This document shows positions 44,242 to 53,641 of a stretch of 64,000 nt of DNA, one piece after another (the first letter of the stretch is position 1; the number at the start of each line of letters is the position of its first letter). Origin of the DNA: Streptomyces sp. NBC_00461 (GTDB lineage Bacteria > Actinomycetota > Actinomycetes > Streptomycetales > Streptomycetaceae); contig NZ_CP107902.1 of the NCBI RefSeq assembly GCF_036013935.1, forward strand, positions 6,233,001 through 6,297,000. Direction: 5' to 3'. Both the position numbers and the translations under genes were made by a program. The notes under the pieces were generated by a model. The model ran no database searches and had not been told where the DNA came from. It saw only the letters and a program-made list of their open reading frames with translations.

Positions 44242-44742
44242 TCAGCCGTTGTAGGGCTCGGCCTTGAGGATCTTCACGGAGGTCTTCCTGCCGTTCGGCA
44301 GCTCGTACTCCGCGTCCTCGCCGACCTTGTGGCCGATCACGCCGGAGCCCAGCGGGGACTGCGGCGAGTACGTCTCGATGTCGGAGCTCGCGTACTCGCG
44401 CGAGGCGAGCAGGAAGGTCGTCGTGTCGTCCTCGTCGCCGTCGAAGGCGATCGTCACGACCATGCCGGGCGCCACGGCACCGTCCGCCGACGCCGGGGCC
44501 TCGCCGACCTTGGCGTTCTCCAGGAGCTGGGTCAGCTGGCGCACACGGAGCTCCTGCTTGCCCTGCTCTTCCTTGGCCGCGTGGTACCCGCCGTTCTCAC
44601 GCAGGTCGCCCTCCTCGCGCGCGGCCGCGATCTTGGCGGCGATCTCCGTGCGCGCAGGACCAGACAGGTGCTCCAGCTCCGCCTTGAGCTGGTTGTACGC
44701 CTCCTGGGTCAGCCAGGTGACGTTCTCGCTGGTCTGGGTCAC
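44242..44742 (-). CDS. greA: Transcription elongation factor GreA
   Basis: A 166-residue protein that binds the RNA polymerase secondary channel and stimulates cleavage of backtracked transcripts. The N-terminal coiled coil runs to about residue 80 (LTQEAYNQLKAELEHL, with the acidic tip DLRENGGYHAAKEEQ). The C-terminal FKBP-like domain contains ISPQSPLGSGVIGHKVGE-like sequence (YSPQSPLGSGVIGHK). GTG 44742 is preceded by GAGGAGC. It is convergent with the DrrAB-type operon. Confidence 0.95.
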   Translation of the reverse strand: MTQTSENVTWLTQEAYNQLKAELEHLSGPARTEIAAKIAAAREEGDLRENGGYHAAKEEQGKQELRVRQLTQLLENAKVGEAPASADGAVAPGMVVTIAFDGDEDDTTTFLLASREYASSDIETYSPQSPLGSGVIGHKVGEDAEYELPNGRKTSVKILKAEPYNG

Positions 44743-44920
44743 AGGTGCTCCTCGTAGGTACTGGGAATACAAAGCATCGCCCTACCCAGAAGAATGTTCA
44801 TCCATGGATGGGCGAAACCACGAGCCTAACAATTCCGCGGCTGAAGGGGGAGGACATAAGCCATGAGAATTACGTCAACGCAGGTCAGGGCCTACGCATT
44901 CAGGCCGAGACAGTCCGGTG

Positions 44921-45319
44921 TCAGCCGGCGTGGCAGCCCAGCAGCTCCGCCGTGGTGCCGGCGGACGTCGTACGGAGGGTGACGGCCCGGTCGATGCGTG
45001 TGGCGTGCCCGTCGAAGCGGAAGTCGGCCCGGCCCACCTCGGCTCCGTCCGCCGCCTGGGAGCGGATGGTGCAGTAACCGGTGGCGTCGGCGTCCTTGCG
45101 GACCTCCAGATGCACCGTCACCGCGTTCTTGTGCGCGTCGAAGGTGATCACCTCGGCGCTGATCTTGTTCTGGCCGACGTAGTGGTAGGCGAAGTAACCG
45201 ACGAGCGCGAGCAGCGCCGCCGCCAGGACGGCTCCGATGATCTTGAGCTTGTGGTCGGCGCGCTCGTCCGAGGAGCGGCCGTAACGACCCTCGGGCAGTC
45301 GCGTGCTCGCCGTACTCAT
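44921..45319 (-). CDS. DUF4307 membrane protein
   Basis: A 132-residue protein. A hydrophilic N-terminus (about 25 residues) is followed by a membrane helix (LKIIGAVLAAALLALVGYFAYHYV). An extracytoplasmic beta-rich domain of about 80 residues follows, with Cys residues in TGYCTIRSQ and LLGCHAG. This is the DUF4307 layout, an actinobacterial family often found next to mca and greA. Function unknown. ATG 45319 is preceded by GGGGACGAT. It is divergent from mca, with 113 bp between starts. Confidence 0.85.
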   Translation of the reverse strand: MSTASTRLPEGRYGRSSDERADHKLKIIGAVLAAALLALVGYFAYHYVGQNKISAEVITFDAHKNAVTVHLEVRKDADATGYCTIRSQAADGAEVGRADFRFDGHATRIDRAVTLRTTSAGTTAELLGCHAG

Positions 45320-45432
45320 GATCGTCCCCTCGGAAACCGGACCCCGGAATTTTTCGCCCCCCGATTCGGTCACTATAGAAGCCGCCGATCGCGCCGGTTC
45401 ACACCGGGCGCCGACTTATCGAGGATTGAGTC

Positions 45433-46314
45433 TTGACTGACCAGCTGCGACTGATGGCCGTCCACGCCCACCCCGACGACGAGTCGAGCAAGGGCGCGGC
45501 CACCATGGCGAAGTACGTGTCCGAGGGGGTGGACGTGCTGGTCGTGACCTGCACCGGTGGGGAGCGCGGCTCCATCCTCAACCCGAAGCTGCAGGGCGAC
45601 AAGTACATCGAGGAGCACATCCACGAGGTACGCAAGAAGGAGATGGACGAGGCCCGGGAGATCCTCGGGGTCACGCAGGAATGGCTCGGCTTCGTCGACT
45701 CCGGCCTGCCCGAGGGCGACCCGCTGCCCCCGCTGCCCGAGGGCTGCTTCGCCCTGGAGGACGTGGACAAGGCGGCCTGCGAGCTGGTGAAGCAGATCCG
45801 TTCCTTCCGTCCCCAGGTGATCACCACCTATGACGAGAACGGCGGCTACCCGCACCCCGACCACATCATGACCCACAAGATCTCGATGGTGGCCTTCGAG
45901 GGCGCCGCCGACACCGAGAAGTACCCGGAGTCGGAGTTCGGCCCGGCCTACCAGCCGCGGAAGCTGTACTACAACCAGGGCTTCAACCGCCCCCGCACCG
46001 AGGCGCTGCACAACGCGCTGCTGGACCGCGGTCTGGAGTCGCCGTACGGGGACTGGCTCAAGCGCTGGAGCGAGTTCGAGCGCGTCGAGCGCACGCTGAC
46101 CACGCATGTTCCCTGCGCCGAGTTCTTCGAGATCCGCGACAAGGCGCTGATCGCCCACGCCACGCAGATCGACCCCGACGGCGGCTGGTTCAAGGTGCCG
46201 ATGGAGATCCAGAAGGAGGTCTGGCCGACGGAGGAGTACGAGCTCGCGAAGTCGCTCGTCGATACCTCCCTCCCCGAGGACGACCTCTTTGCGGGCATCC
46301 GCGACAATGCCTGA
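45433..46314 (+). CDS. mca: Mycothiol S-conjugate amidase
   Basis: A 293-residue zinc amidase that splits mycothiol-toxin adducts into a mercapturic acid and glucosaminyl-inositol, a detoxification step unique to actinomycetes. The zinc motif HAHPDDE (residues 11-17) with the later HPDH (YPHPDHIMTHK) is complete. The substrate segment KLYYNQGFNR is present. TTG 45433 is the start, with GAGGA about 8 nt upstream. The following small membrane gene begins right at its end. Confidence 0.95.
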   Translation: MTDQLRLMAVHAHPDDESSKGAATMAKYVSEGVDVLVVTCTGGERGSILNPKLQGDKYIEEHIHEVRKKEMDEAREILGVTQEWLGFVDSGLPEGDPLPPLPEGCFALEDVDKAACELVKQIRSFRPQVITTYDENGGYPHPDHIMTHKISMVAFEGAADTEKYPESEFGPAYQPRKLYYNQGFNRPRTEALHNALLDRGLESPYGDWLKRWSEFERVERTLTTHVPCAEFFEIRDKALIAHATQIDPDGGWFKVPMEIQKEVWPTEEYELAKSLVDTSLPEDDLFAGIRDNA

Positions 46315-46315
46315 C

Positions 46316-46588
46316 ATGAGCGCAAGCGTGAGCCTGGCAATGACGCATCTCGTCCCCCTCGCGAAGGAGGTGGACGAGAACAAGGTCACCCCCGGCGTCC
46401 TCGGCTTCATCGTCTTCGCGGCGATGGCCGTGGCGGTGTGGGTGCTGATGAAGTCCATGAACCGGCACATGGGGAAGGTGAAGTTCCAGGAGACGGCGGA
46501 CTCGGACGCCGGGTCCGCGGACGCCTCCGTCGGCGAGGCCGGCCCGAAGACCGGCCCCGGGGCCGGGCCCAAGGCGCGTCAGGGCTGA
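46316..46588 (+). CDS. Small membrane protein coupled to mca
   Basis: A 90-residue protein with one clear membrane helix (GVLGFIVFAAMAVAVWVLMKSM, about residues 27-48), a basic segment (NRHMGKVKF) and an Ala/Gly/Pro/Lys-rich tail. ATG 46316 starts 1 bp after the mca stop; ATG 46307 overlapping mca is an alternative. The coupling to mca is common in actinomycetes, from memory. Function unknown; a membrane link for mycothiol-dependent detoxification is only a guess. Confidence 0.8.
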   Translation: MSASVSLAMTHLVPLAKEVDENKVTPGVLGFIVFAAMAVAVWVLMKSMNRHMGKVKFQETADSDAGSADASVGEAGPKTGPGAGPKARQG

Positions 46589-46615
46589 CGTCGTGGGACG
46601 GGGGGTGGCCGGCGG

Positions 46616-49600
46616 TCAGTGCGTGGCCGGCACCGCCACCCCCATCACCTCCCGCGCATGGCGGCTGGGCACCATCCCCAGACGCCACGCCTGCCAGCCC
46701 GCCTCCAGGTTCACCCCCCGCTCCAGCAGCAGCTGATACGCCTCCGCGTAATCGTCGAGCTTCTCGTCCCGGAGCGAGTGACTCGTGCGGGACAGCTGGG
46801 TCAGCTCCTCCTGGGCGACCGCCGTGCCGACCTCCACGCCGCCGGGGGCCGCGTAGGGCAGCAGGGTGCAGCGCAGGAAGCGGGCCCAGTCCTCGCCGCG
46901 GCGGTCGCCGTACGAGGTGAACAGGTCCACCGCCTCGTCGCACAGCGCCAGCGCCTGCTGGGTACGAGCGTTGCCCGCGTCCACCACCGCCAGTTCCAGG
47001 CAGGTCCACGCCTCACCGTGGGCCACGCCGATGCGCTGGAAGTCGGCTCGGGCGTCGACCAGGAGCTGGCGGGCGAAGCCGGAGTTGCGCAGCGAGCCCG
47101 TCCGGGCCGCCTGCTGGTCCCGGGTCGCCCGGGCCGAGTGGTGACGGGCACAGGCCAGGCCGTAGACGTCGCGCATACGGGAGAACATCGTGCGGGAGCG
47201 CTCCAGTTCGCGCACCGCATGATCGAGGTTGCCCGTCTCCTCCAGGGCCTGCCCCAGGTAGTAGACCGTCCAGGCCTCACCGCGCGCGTCCTCGTTCTCG
47301 CGGTGCCGGGACGCCGCCTGGCGCAGTCCGTCCACCGCCGGTGACGCGTCCCCGGCGACGAGACGGGCGCGGGCCAGCTGCGTGAGGGCCCAGGCCTCCC
47401 CACGGGCGTCACGCGTACGGCCATAGCGGTCGAGGGCCGCGCGCAGCTCCGACTCCGCGCGCGGGACGTCGCCCATCCGCAGCGACAGCTGGCCCAACTG
47501 GAAGTGGGCCCAGGCCTCACCGTGCACGGACTCGCCCGCGTGGTGCAGGATCAGGGACTCGGTGAGCAGATGCAGCGCCTCCGACACATGGCCGCGGTCG
47601 CGCTCCACCGCCGCCAGGGCGTGCATCGTCCAGCCACGGTCCGTGGCCAGCTCGGGGGCCGCCTGGAGATCCAGCGCCTCCCGCAGCTTCGCCGCCGCCT
47701 CCGTGAGATTGCCCTGGTGGTGCAGGGTGATCCCCAGGGAGCACAGGGCACGGGCCGCGCCCGCGTCGTGATGGGCCTCCATGTACAGATCGACGACCGA
47801 CGTCAGCGTCGTACGCGCCTTGTCCAGCTCGCCCAGCTGACGGGCCGCGATACCGGTGCGCCACTGCACCGAGCGGACCAGCAGGCCCTGGTCCACGGCC
47901 TGCGCCAGCTCGCTGATCTCGCCCAGACGGTAGAGGTCGCCGCGCAGCAGGCAGTAGTCGCACAGCGCGCCGAGCAGGTTCAGCACCGCCGCCTGGTTCA
48001 CGCCCTCCGCGTGCCGCAGCGTCGACGTGATGAAGCTCGACTCGTCGTCCAGCCAGCGCAGCGCCTCGTCCAGGGAGGTGAAGCCGTGCGGGCTGAAGCG
48101 GTCCGAACGGGTCGACATGTTGCCGTCGACCAGGCGCAGCACCGACTCGGCCAGGTCGGCGTAGTTCACGATCAGGCGTTCCTGCGCGGCCGTGCGCTCC
48201 GAGGGTTCCTCCTCGTCCAGGAGGCGGGCCTGGGCGAAGGCCCGCACCAGGTCGTGCAAGCGGAAGCGGTTGCCGCGCACATGGTCGATCAGGCCGGCCC
48301 GGGAGAGCGCGACCAGGTGACGGGTCGCCTCCCCCTCGTTCGTCGCCAGAAGGGAGGCGGCCGCGGCGCCACCGAGGGAGGCGCGGCCGGCGAGGGCCAG
48401 TCGGCGCAGCAGCCGGCGGGCCGTGTCCGACTGGTCCGTGTAGCGCAGCCACAGCACACGCTCGATCGGCTCAACAGGGCCGTACGCCCCGAGATCCGTG
48501 GCCAGTTGACGGGGTGAGCGCGGGCCCAGCGACGAGCCCGCGATGCTCAGCGCCAGCGGCAGCCCGCCGCACAACTCCCTGATCCGGTCGGCCGCATCGG
48601 CGTCGTAGGGCCCGGAACTGTCCTGTGCCGCCGCGTCCAGCAACTCCTCGGCGCCCGCCGAGTCCAGCGCCTCGACCGGCAGTTCATGGACATGGGCCGG
48701 AAGATCGGACGGCAGTTCCAGGGGCTCGCGGGCCGTGACCAGGACCAGACTGTCGGAGCGCTCGGGGATGAGCGTACGGACCTGTTCGGGGTCCGAGGCG
48801 TCGTCCAGGACGATGGTGACGGCCAGGCCCATCAGATGCTGGTGGTACAGCTCGCTCAGCCGCTTGACCTGCTGGTCGGGGGAGGAGCGCTCACGGAACA
48901 GCAGCTGTTCGCGCGGCGCACCGAGCCGGTTGAGCAGGTGCAGCAGGGCGTCGCGGGTGGACAGCGGCGGCTCCTCCGGACTCCCGCCGCGCAGGTCCAC
49001 GACGCAGGCCCCCCGGAAGTAGTCCTTGAGGTCGTGTGTGGCACGCACGGCCAGTGTCGTACGACCGCTGCCGGGCGTTCCGTGCAGCACCACGACCGTC
49101 GGGCGGGTCTCGGTGCTCGCGCGGGACGCCTGTACCCACTGCCGGATCCTGCCCATCTCCACCCGGCGCCCCGCGAACACGCCCGCCGGCTCCGGCAGTT
49201 GCCCGAACGACTGGGCCAGCACGGTGCGCCCGCGGGCCGCCGCGCTCTTGTCCGTGCCGCGCAGCGACGGCCCCTTCTTCTTCGGGCCCGTGGACCCCTC
49301 GCGTACCCGCTGCTGATCGAGGAACGGGCGGATGCCGCGCACCTCCAGAGCCGTCAGCCACTGCAGCCGCAACTGCTCGGGGCCGCCCGGCTGGCTCGCG
49401 GCGCCGGCACTGTGATGGGCCGCGGGCAGATGGGAGCCGGCCACCTTGATGACGGTCGCTGCCGCGCCCACGACGCCCACGGTCACGCCCGCGCCGAGTG
49501 CCGTGCCCGTGTCGGTGCCCAGAGCCGCGTCCGCCACCGCCGCCGTGACCGCGGCGACGGCGGCCACCAGCAGGGCGGTTCCCGAACCCTCCTTGGCGTA

Positions 49601-49816
49601 CCGCTGAGCGAAGGTGAGCCGCCCGGCCGCCGTCTCGTCGAGCGCGCGCGTGTAGGCCTCGTACTCCTCGGCGGACGTCTCCGCCATCGCGTCCAGGGCA
49701 CTGCGTGAGCGCGACAGCAGCACCGTTCCGTCGGTGTGTCCGCCGGAGCGTCGTACCTCTTCCTCCACGGCCCGTGCCAACAGCCGTTCGGCGTCCGCCC
49801 GATGGCTGTCCCGCAT
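46616..49816 (-). CDS. NB-ARC/TPR STAND-type ATPase with N-terminal membrane helices
   Basis: A 1066-residue protein. After a helical N-terminus there are two hydrophobic segments (about 85-105 and 110-135: TALLVAAVAAVTAAVADAAL, GAGVTVGVVGAAATVIKVAG). The NB-ARC ATPase follows (about 230-560), with P-loop LHGTPGSGRTTLA, Walker B-like TIVLDDASD and the GLPLALSIAG segment typical of STAND ATPases. The C-terminal half consists of many TPR repeats (for example ALCSLGITLHHQGNLTEAAA, AHFQLGQLSLRMGDVPRAES). ATG 49816 follows GGAGGGGG. There is no SARP DNA-binding domain, unlike AfsR. It probably senses a ligand or partner through the TPRs; no partner gene is next to it. Confidence 0.88.
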   Translation of the reverse strand: MRDSHRADAERLLARAVEEEVRRSGGHTDGTVLLSRSRSALDAMAETSAEEYEAYTRALDETAAGRLTFAQRYAKEGSGTALLVAAVAAVTAAVADAALGTDTGTALGAGVTVGVVGAAATVIKVAGSHLPAAHHSAGAASQPGGPEQLRLQWLTALEVRGIRPFLDQQRVREGSTGPKKKGPSLRGTDKSAAARGRTVLAQSFGQLPEPAGVFAGRRVEMGRIRQWVQASRASTETRPTVVVLHGTPGSGRTTLAVRATHDLKDYFRGACVVDLRGGSPEEPPLSTRDALLHLLNRLGAPREQLLFRERSSPDQQVKRLSELYHQHLMGLAVTIVLDDASDPEQVRTLIPERSDSLVLVTAREPLELPSDLPAHVHELPVEALDSAGAEELLDAAAQDSSGPYDADAADRIRELCGGLPLALSIAGSSLGPRSPRQLATDLGAYGPVEPIERVLWLRYTDQSDTARRLLRRLALAGRASLGGAAAASLLATNEGEATRHLVALSRAGLIDHVRGNRFRLHDLVRAFAQARLLDEEEPSERTAAQERLIVNYADLAESVLRLVDGNMSTRSDRFSPHGFTSLDEALRWLDDESSFITSTLRHAEGVNQAAVLNLLGALCDYCLLRGDLYRLGEISELAQAVDQGLLVRSVQWRTGIAARQLGELDKARTTLTSVVDLYMEAHHDAGAARALCSLGITLHHQGNLTEAAAKLREALDLQAAPELATDRGWTMHALAAVERDRGHVSEALHLLTESLILHHAGESVHGEAWAHFQLGQLSLRMGDVPRAESELRAALDRYGRTRDARGEAWALTQLARARLVAGDASPAVDGLRQAASRHRENEDARGEAWTVYYLGQALEETGNLDHAVRELERSRTMFSRMRDVYGLACARHHSARATRDQQAARTGSLRNSGFARQLLVDARADFQRIGVAHGEAWTCLELAVVDAGNARTQQALALCDEAVDLFTSYGDRRGEDWARFLRCTLLPYAAPGGVEVGTAVAQEELTQLSRTSHSLRDEKLDDYAEAYQLLLERGVNLEAGWQAWRLGMVPSRHAREVMGVAVPATH

Positions 49817-50078
49817 GTCACGTCCCCCTCCGGCGGCAACTCCTTTGCCTATGAGTGTCCTTCGGGGAAGGCGTTCGCGCGAGAGGGCAGCGATCACCGG
49901 GTTCGGCTTGGGTGACTTTCGGATCATTCGCGGCGGTCGCCGTATACAGCGTTAGCGGTCGCGGTCGCGGCGGGCGGCGCCTGGCCGCGTTGAGCGGATC
50001 GGGTGGCGTAGTGAGAGGGAACGCCCGAGCGGCAGGCTGCACTGTCACCTGTCGGCCCCGGTCGGGCACGATGGACAC

Positions 50079-52130
50079 ATGCCGAACCGACTGGCCCATG
50101 AGACGTCCCCGTACCTCCTCCAGCACGCAGACAACCCCGTCGACTGGTGGCCCTGGTCGGCCGAGGCGTTCGAGGAGGCGCGCAAGCGAGGCGTACCGGT
50201 GCTGCTCAGTGTCGGATATTCGAGTTGTCACTGGTGCCATGTCCTCGCCACGGAGAGCTTCGAGGACGAAGCGGTCGCCGCCTTCATGAACGAACACTTC
50301 GTCAACATCAAGGTCGACCGCGAGGAGCGCCCCGACGTCGACGCCGTCTACATGGAAGCCGTCCAGGCAGCCACCGGTCAGGGCGGCTGGCCCATGACCG
50401 TGTTCCTCACGGCCGACGCCGAACCCTTCTACTTCGGCACCTACTTCCCGCCCGTCCCCCGCCAGGGCATGCCCTCCTTCCGGCAGGTGCTTGAGGGGGT
50501 GCGGTCCGCGTGGTCCGACCGGCGGGACGAGGTCGCCGAGGTCGCCGGGAAGATCGTGAAGGACCTCTCCGGGCGGGAGATCTCCTACGGCGACGCGAGC
50601 ACCCCGGGCGAGGAGGAGCAGGCGCAGGCCCTGCTCGGTCTCACCCGCGAGTACGACCCGCAGCGCGGCGGGTTCGGCGGCGCACCCAAGTTCCCGCCGT
50701 CGATGGTGATCGAGTTCCTGCTGCGCCATCACGCCCGGACCGGTTCCGAAGGCGCCCTGCAGATGGCCGCGGACACCTGCGAGCGCATGGCCCGCGGCGG
50801 TATCTACGACCAGCTCGGCGGAGGCTTCGCCCGCTACTCCGTCGACCGGGACTGGGTCGTTCCGCACTTCGAGAAGATGCTCTACGACAACGCCCTCCTG
50901 TGCCGTGTATACGCTCACCTGTGGCGCAGCACCGGCTCCGAGCTGGCCCGCCGTGTGGCGCTGGAGACCGCCGACTTCATGGTGCGTGAACTGCGCACGA
51001 ACGAGGGCGGGTTCGTCTCCGCTCTCGACGCCGACAGTGAGGACGGGGCGGGCGCTCACGTCGAGGGCGCGTACTACGTGTGGACCCCGCGGCAGCTCAC
51101 CGAGGTCCTCGGTGCCGAGGACGCCGAACTCGCCGCCCGGTACTTCGGAGTCACCGAGGAGGGCACCTTCGAGCAGGGCTCCTCCGTCCTGCAACTCCCG
51201 CAGCAGGAGGGCGTGTTCGACGCCGAGAGGATCGAGGGCGTCAGGGAGCGGCTGCTGCGGTCCCGGGACACGAGGCCCGCGCCGGGCCGGGACGACAAGG
51301 TGGTCGCCGCCTGGAACGGCCTCGCGATCGCCGCGCTCGCCGAGACCGGCGCCTACTTCGACCGCCCCGACCTGGTCGAGGCCGCGGTCGGCGCCGCCGA
51401 TCTCCTCGTACGGCTGCATCTGGACGAGCACGCACAGCTCGCCCGTACCAGCAAGGACGGCCAGGTGGGCGCCAATTCGGGCGTGCTGGAGGACTACGCG
51501 GACGTGGCCGAGGGCTTCCTCGCGCTCGCGTCCGTCACCGGAGAGGGCGTCTGGCTGGAGTTCGCCGGGTTCCTGCTCGACCATGTCCTGGCCCGCTTCG
51601 TCGACCCGGACAGCGGCAGCCTCTACGACACCGCCGTCGACGCGGAGAAGCTGATCCGCCGGCCCCAGGACCCCACCGACAACGCCACGCCGTCCGGCTG
51701 GTCCGCCGCCGCGGGTGCCCTGCTGAGCTATGCCGCACAGACCGGTGGCGCCGCCTCGGCCCATGGCCTCGTCCATCGCACCGCCGCCGAACGGGCGCTG
51801 GGTGTCGTCAAGGCGCTCGGCCCGCGTGTGCCCCGCTTCATCGGCTGGGGGCTCGCGGTCGCCGAGGCCCTCCTCGACGGGCCGAAGGAGGTCGCGGTCG
51901 TCGGGCCCGCACTGGACGACGAGGCGACAAGGGCCCTGCACCGTACGGCGCTTCTGGGGCTCGCGCCCGGTGCCGTGGTCGCCGTGGGGGCTGTGGAGAG
52001 TGACGAGTTCCCGTTGCTCGCCGACCGGCCTCTCGTCGGCGGCGCACCCACCGCGTACGTCTGCCGTAACTTCACCTGCGACGCTCCGACCACCGATCCG
52101 GAAGACCTGCGCACTGCGCTGAGCAGCTGA
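50079..52130 (+). CDS. DUF255 thioredoxin-domain protein (YyaL/spermatogenesis-associated 20 family)
   Basis: A 683-residue protein. The N-terminal thioredoxin-like domain (DUF255, residues 1-160) contains [21 protein letters not shown] and the CxxC pair Cys50-Cys53 in [11 protein letters not shown]. The rest forms an (alpha/alpha)6-barrel-like region with [36 protein letters not shown] and [16 protein letters not shown]. The exact biochemical role of this widespread family is not established to my knowledge. ATG 50079. It is followed 152 bp later by the four-gene glycan operon on the same strand. Confidence 0.92.
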   Translation: MPNRLAHETSPYLLQHADNPVDWWPWSAEAFEEARKRGVPVLLSVGYSSCHWCHVLATESFEDEAVAAFMNEHFVNIKVDREERPDVDAVYMEAVQAATGQGGWPMTVFLTADAEPFYFGTYFPPVPRQGMPSFRQVLEGVRSAWSDRRDEVAEVAGKIVKDLSGREISYGDASTPGEEEQAQALLGLTREYDPQRGGFGGAPKFPPSMVIEFLLRHHARTGSEGALQMAADTCERMARGGIYDQLGGGFARYSVDRDWVVPHFEKMLYDNALLCRVYAHLWRSTGSELARRVALETADFMVRELRTNEGGFVSALDADSEDGAGAHVEGAYYVWTPRQLTEVLGAEDAELAARYFGVTEEGTFEQGSSVLQLPQQEGVFDAERIEGVRERLLRSRDTRPAPGRDDKVVAAWNGLAIAALAETGAYFDRPDLVEAAVGAADLLVRLHLDEHAQLARTSKDGQVGANSGVLEDYADVAEGFLALASVTGEGVWLEFAGFLLDHVLARFVDPDSGSLYDTAVDAEKLIRRPQDPTDNATPSGWSAAAGALLSYAAQTGGAASAHGLVHRTAAERALGVVKALGPRVPRFIGWGLAVAEALLDGPKEVAVVGPALDDEATRALHRTALLGLAPGAVVAVGAVESDEFPLLADRPLVGGAPTAYVCRNFTCDAPTTDPEDLRTALSS

Positions 52131-52264
52131 AACGACAGGAAAGGAAAGAGAGTTCACGCATGCGGTGTTCGAATTGTTCACTCTGGGGCATCGTTGTGAC
52201 GAAACGTGCTCTTCATTGAAATAGCCTGCGCCCTTCACAGATCCCCCCTAATGTCTGCACGTGA

Positions 52265-52290
52265 CGCGACATGAGTGACTGAATGTCGCG
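52265..52290. promoter_or_regulatory. Inverted repeat at the start of the glycosyltransferase operon
   Basis: CGCGACAT (52265-52272) and ATGTCGCG (52283-52290) form an 8-bp inverted repeat with a 10-bp spacer. The right arm contains the ATG predicted as the start at 52283. It can be an operator, or an RNA hairpin hiding the start. If the gene starts at TTG 52322 it lies fully in the leader. Confidence 0.55.
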
Positions 52291-53641
52291 CCAGGGGGCA
52301 TTGGGGATCTGGGGGGATCTTTTGCTGACGTCTGTCTTCATCGCTGCCGTCTCGCTGGCCTTGTTCTGGATGGCGGCTTTCACCCTGTGGTGGCAGATGC
52401 ACGCGTGGCGTACGCCCGAGGTGCTGGCCTCCACCCGTTTCAGCAGACCGGACGGGGACGAGCACGTCTCGTTCTCGCTGCTGCTGCCGGCACGGCACGA
52501 GCAGGCCGTGCTGGACCACACGATCCAGCGGCTGCTGGAGTCCACGCACACCGACTTCGAGATCATCGTGATCGTGGGGCACGACGACCCCGAGACCACG
52601 GCGGTGGCCGAGAAGGCCGCCGAAGGAGACCCGCGCGTGCGGGTCGTCGTCGACACCCACGAGAAGAAGAACAAGCCGAAGGCCATGAACACGGCGCTGC
52701 CGCACTGCCGCGGCGATGTCGTCGGGGTCTTCGACGCCGAGGACCAGGTTCACCCCGAGCTCCTCGCCCACGTCGACCACGCGTTCCGGACGACGGGCGC
52801 CGACGTCGTGCAGGGCGGCGTCCAGCTCATCAACTTCCACTCCAGCTGGTACTCCCTGCGCAACTGCCTGGAGTACTTCTTCTGGTTCCGCTCCCGCCTG
52901 CATCTGCACGCGCAGAAGGGGTTCATCCCGCTCGGCGGCAACACCGTCTTCGTACGGACGCACGTGCTCCGGGAAGCCGACGGCTGGGATCCCAACTGCC
53001 TTGCCGAGGACTGCGACCTGGGAGTGCGGCTGTCCAGCGTCGGCAAGAAGGTCGTCGTCGCCTACGACTCCGACATGGTGACCCGGGAGGAGACCCCCGG
53101 CTCGCTGATGTCGCTGCTCAAGCAGCGCACCCGCTGGAACCAGGGCTTCCTTCAGGTCTACCGGAAGAAGGACTGGAAGCAACTCCCGGGCCTCGGGCAG
53201 AGGATGCTCGCCCGGTACACGTTGATGACGCCGTTCCTTCAGGCGTTCTCCGGTGTGATCATCCCGCTGAACGCGGCGGTCGCACTCTTCCTCGACGTGC
53301 CCGTCGGGATCGCCTTCCTCACCTTCCTGCCGCTGGTCACGGCCGCCGTCACCTTCGTCTTCGAGGTCGTCGGACTGCACGACTTCGGCAAGCAGTACGG
53401 GCTGCGCGTCCGCCCCGTGCACTACCTGAAGCTGGTCGTGGGCGGCCCCTTCTACCAGGTCCTCCTCGCGGGGGCCGCGATCCGCGCCGTATGGCGTGAG
53501 CAACGCGGCCGCAACGACTGGGAGTTGACCAGCCACGTCGGCGCACACCTGGCCCAGGCCGAAACCCGGGCAGGCACCCGCGCCGACGCCCACGCCGAAG
53601 CCGGCTCGAACCGTGACCTCCGAGAGGACGTCCCTGCGTGA
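52283..53641 (+). CDS. Processive family 2 glycosyltransferase (QxxRW type)
   Basis: A 452-residue membrane protein. One N-terminal helix (about 14-36) is followed by a cytoplasmic GT2 domain (about 60-290) with SLLLPARHEQ, the DxD-like DAED (151-154), the catalytic Glu-Asp in CLAEDCDLG (242-243) and QRTRW (281-285). The Q-x-x-R-W motif marks processive synthases such as cellulose, chitin and hyaluronan synthases. Two to three C-terminal helices (about 318-365 and 385-402) follow. There is no PilZ domain. ATG 52283 overlaps an inverted repeat; in-frame TTG 52322 has GGGGGG 5 nt upstream and is an alternative. Its stop overlaps the next gene by 4 bp. It should extend a surface polysaccharide; the sugar is unknown. 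Confidence 0.9.
   Translation: MSRQGALGIWGDLLLTSVFIAAVSLALFWMAAFTLWWQMHAWRTPEVLASTRFSRPDGDEHVSFSLLLPARHEQAVLDHTIQRLLESTHTDFEIIVIVGHDDPETTAVAEKAAEGDPRVRVVVDTHEKKNKPKAMNTALPHCRGDVVGVFDAEDQVHPELLAHVDHAFRTTGADVVQGGVQLINFHSSWYSLRNCLEYFFWFRSRLHLHAQKGFIPLGGNTVFVRTHVLREADGWDPNCLAEDCDLGVRLSSVGKKVVVAYDSDMVTREETPGSLMSLLKQRTRWNQGFLQVYRKKDWKQLPGLGQRMLARYTLMTPFLQAFSGVIIPLNAAVALFLDVPVGIAFLTFLPLVTAAVTFVFEVVGLHDFGKQYGLRVRPVHYLKLVVGGPFYQVLLAGAAIRAVWREQRGRNDWELTSHVGAHLAQAETRAGTRADAHAEAGSNRDLREDVPA

Noticed and set aside
49817..49927. Extension of the STAND ATPase by 37 residues from an upstream ATG
   Set aside because: ATG 49816 has a perfect ribosome binding site, and the upstream codons lack the protein-like pattern.
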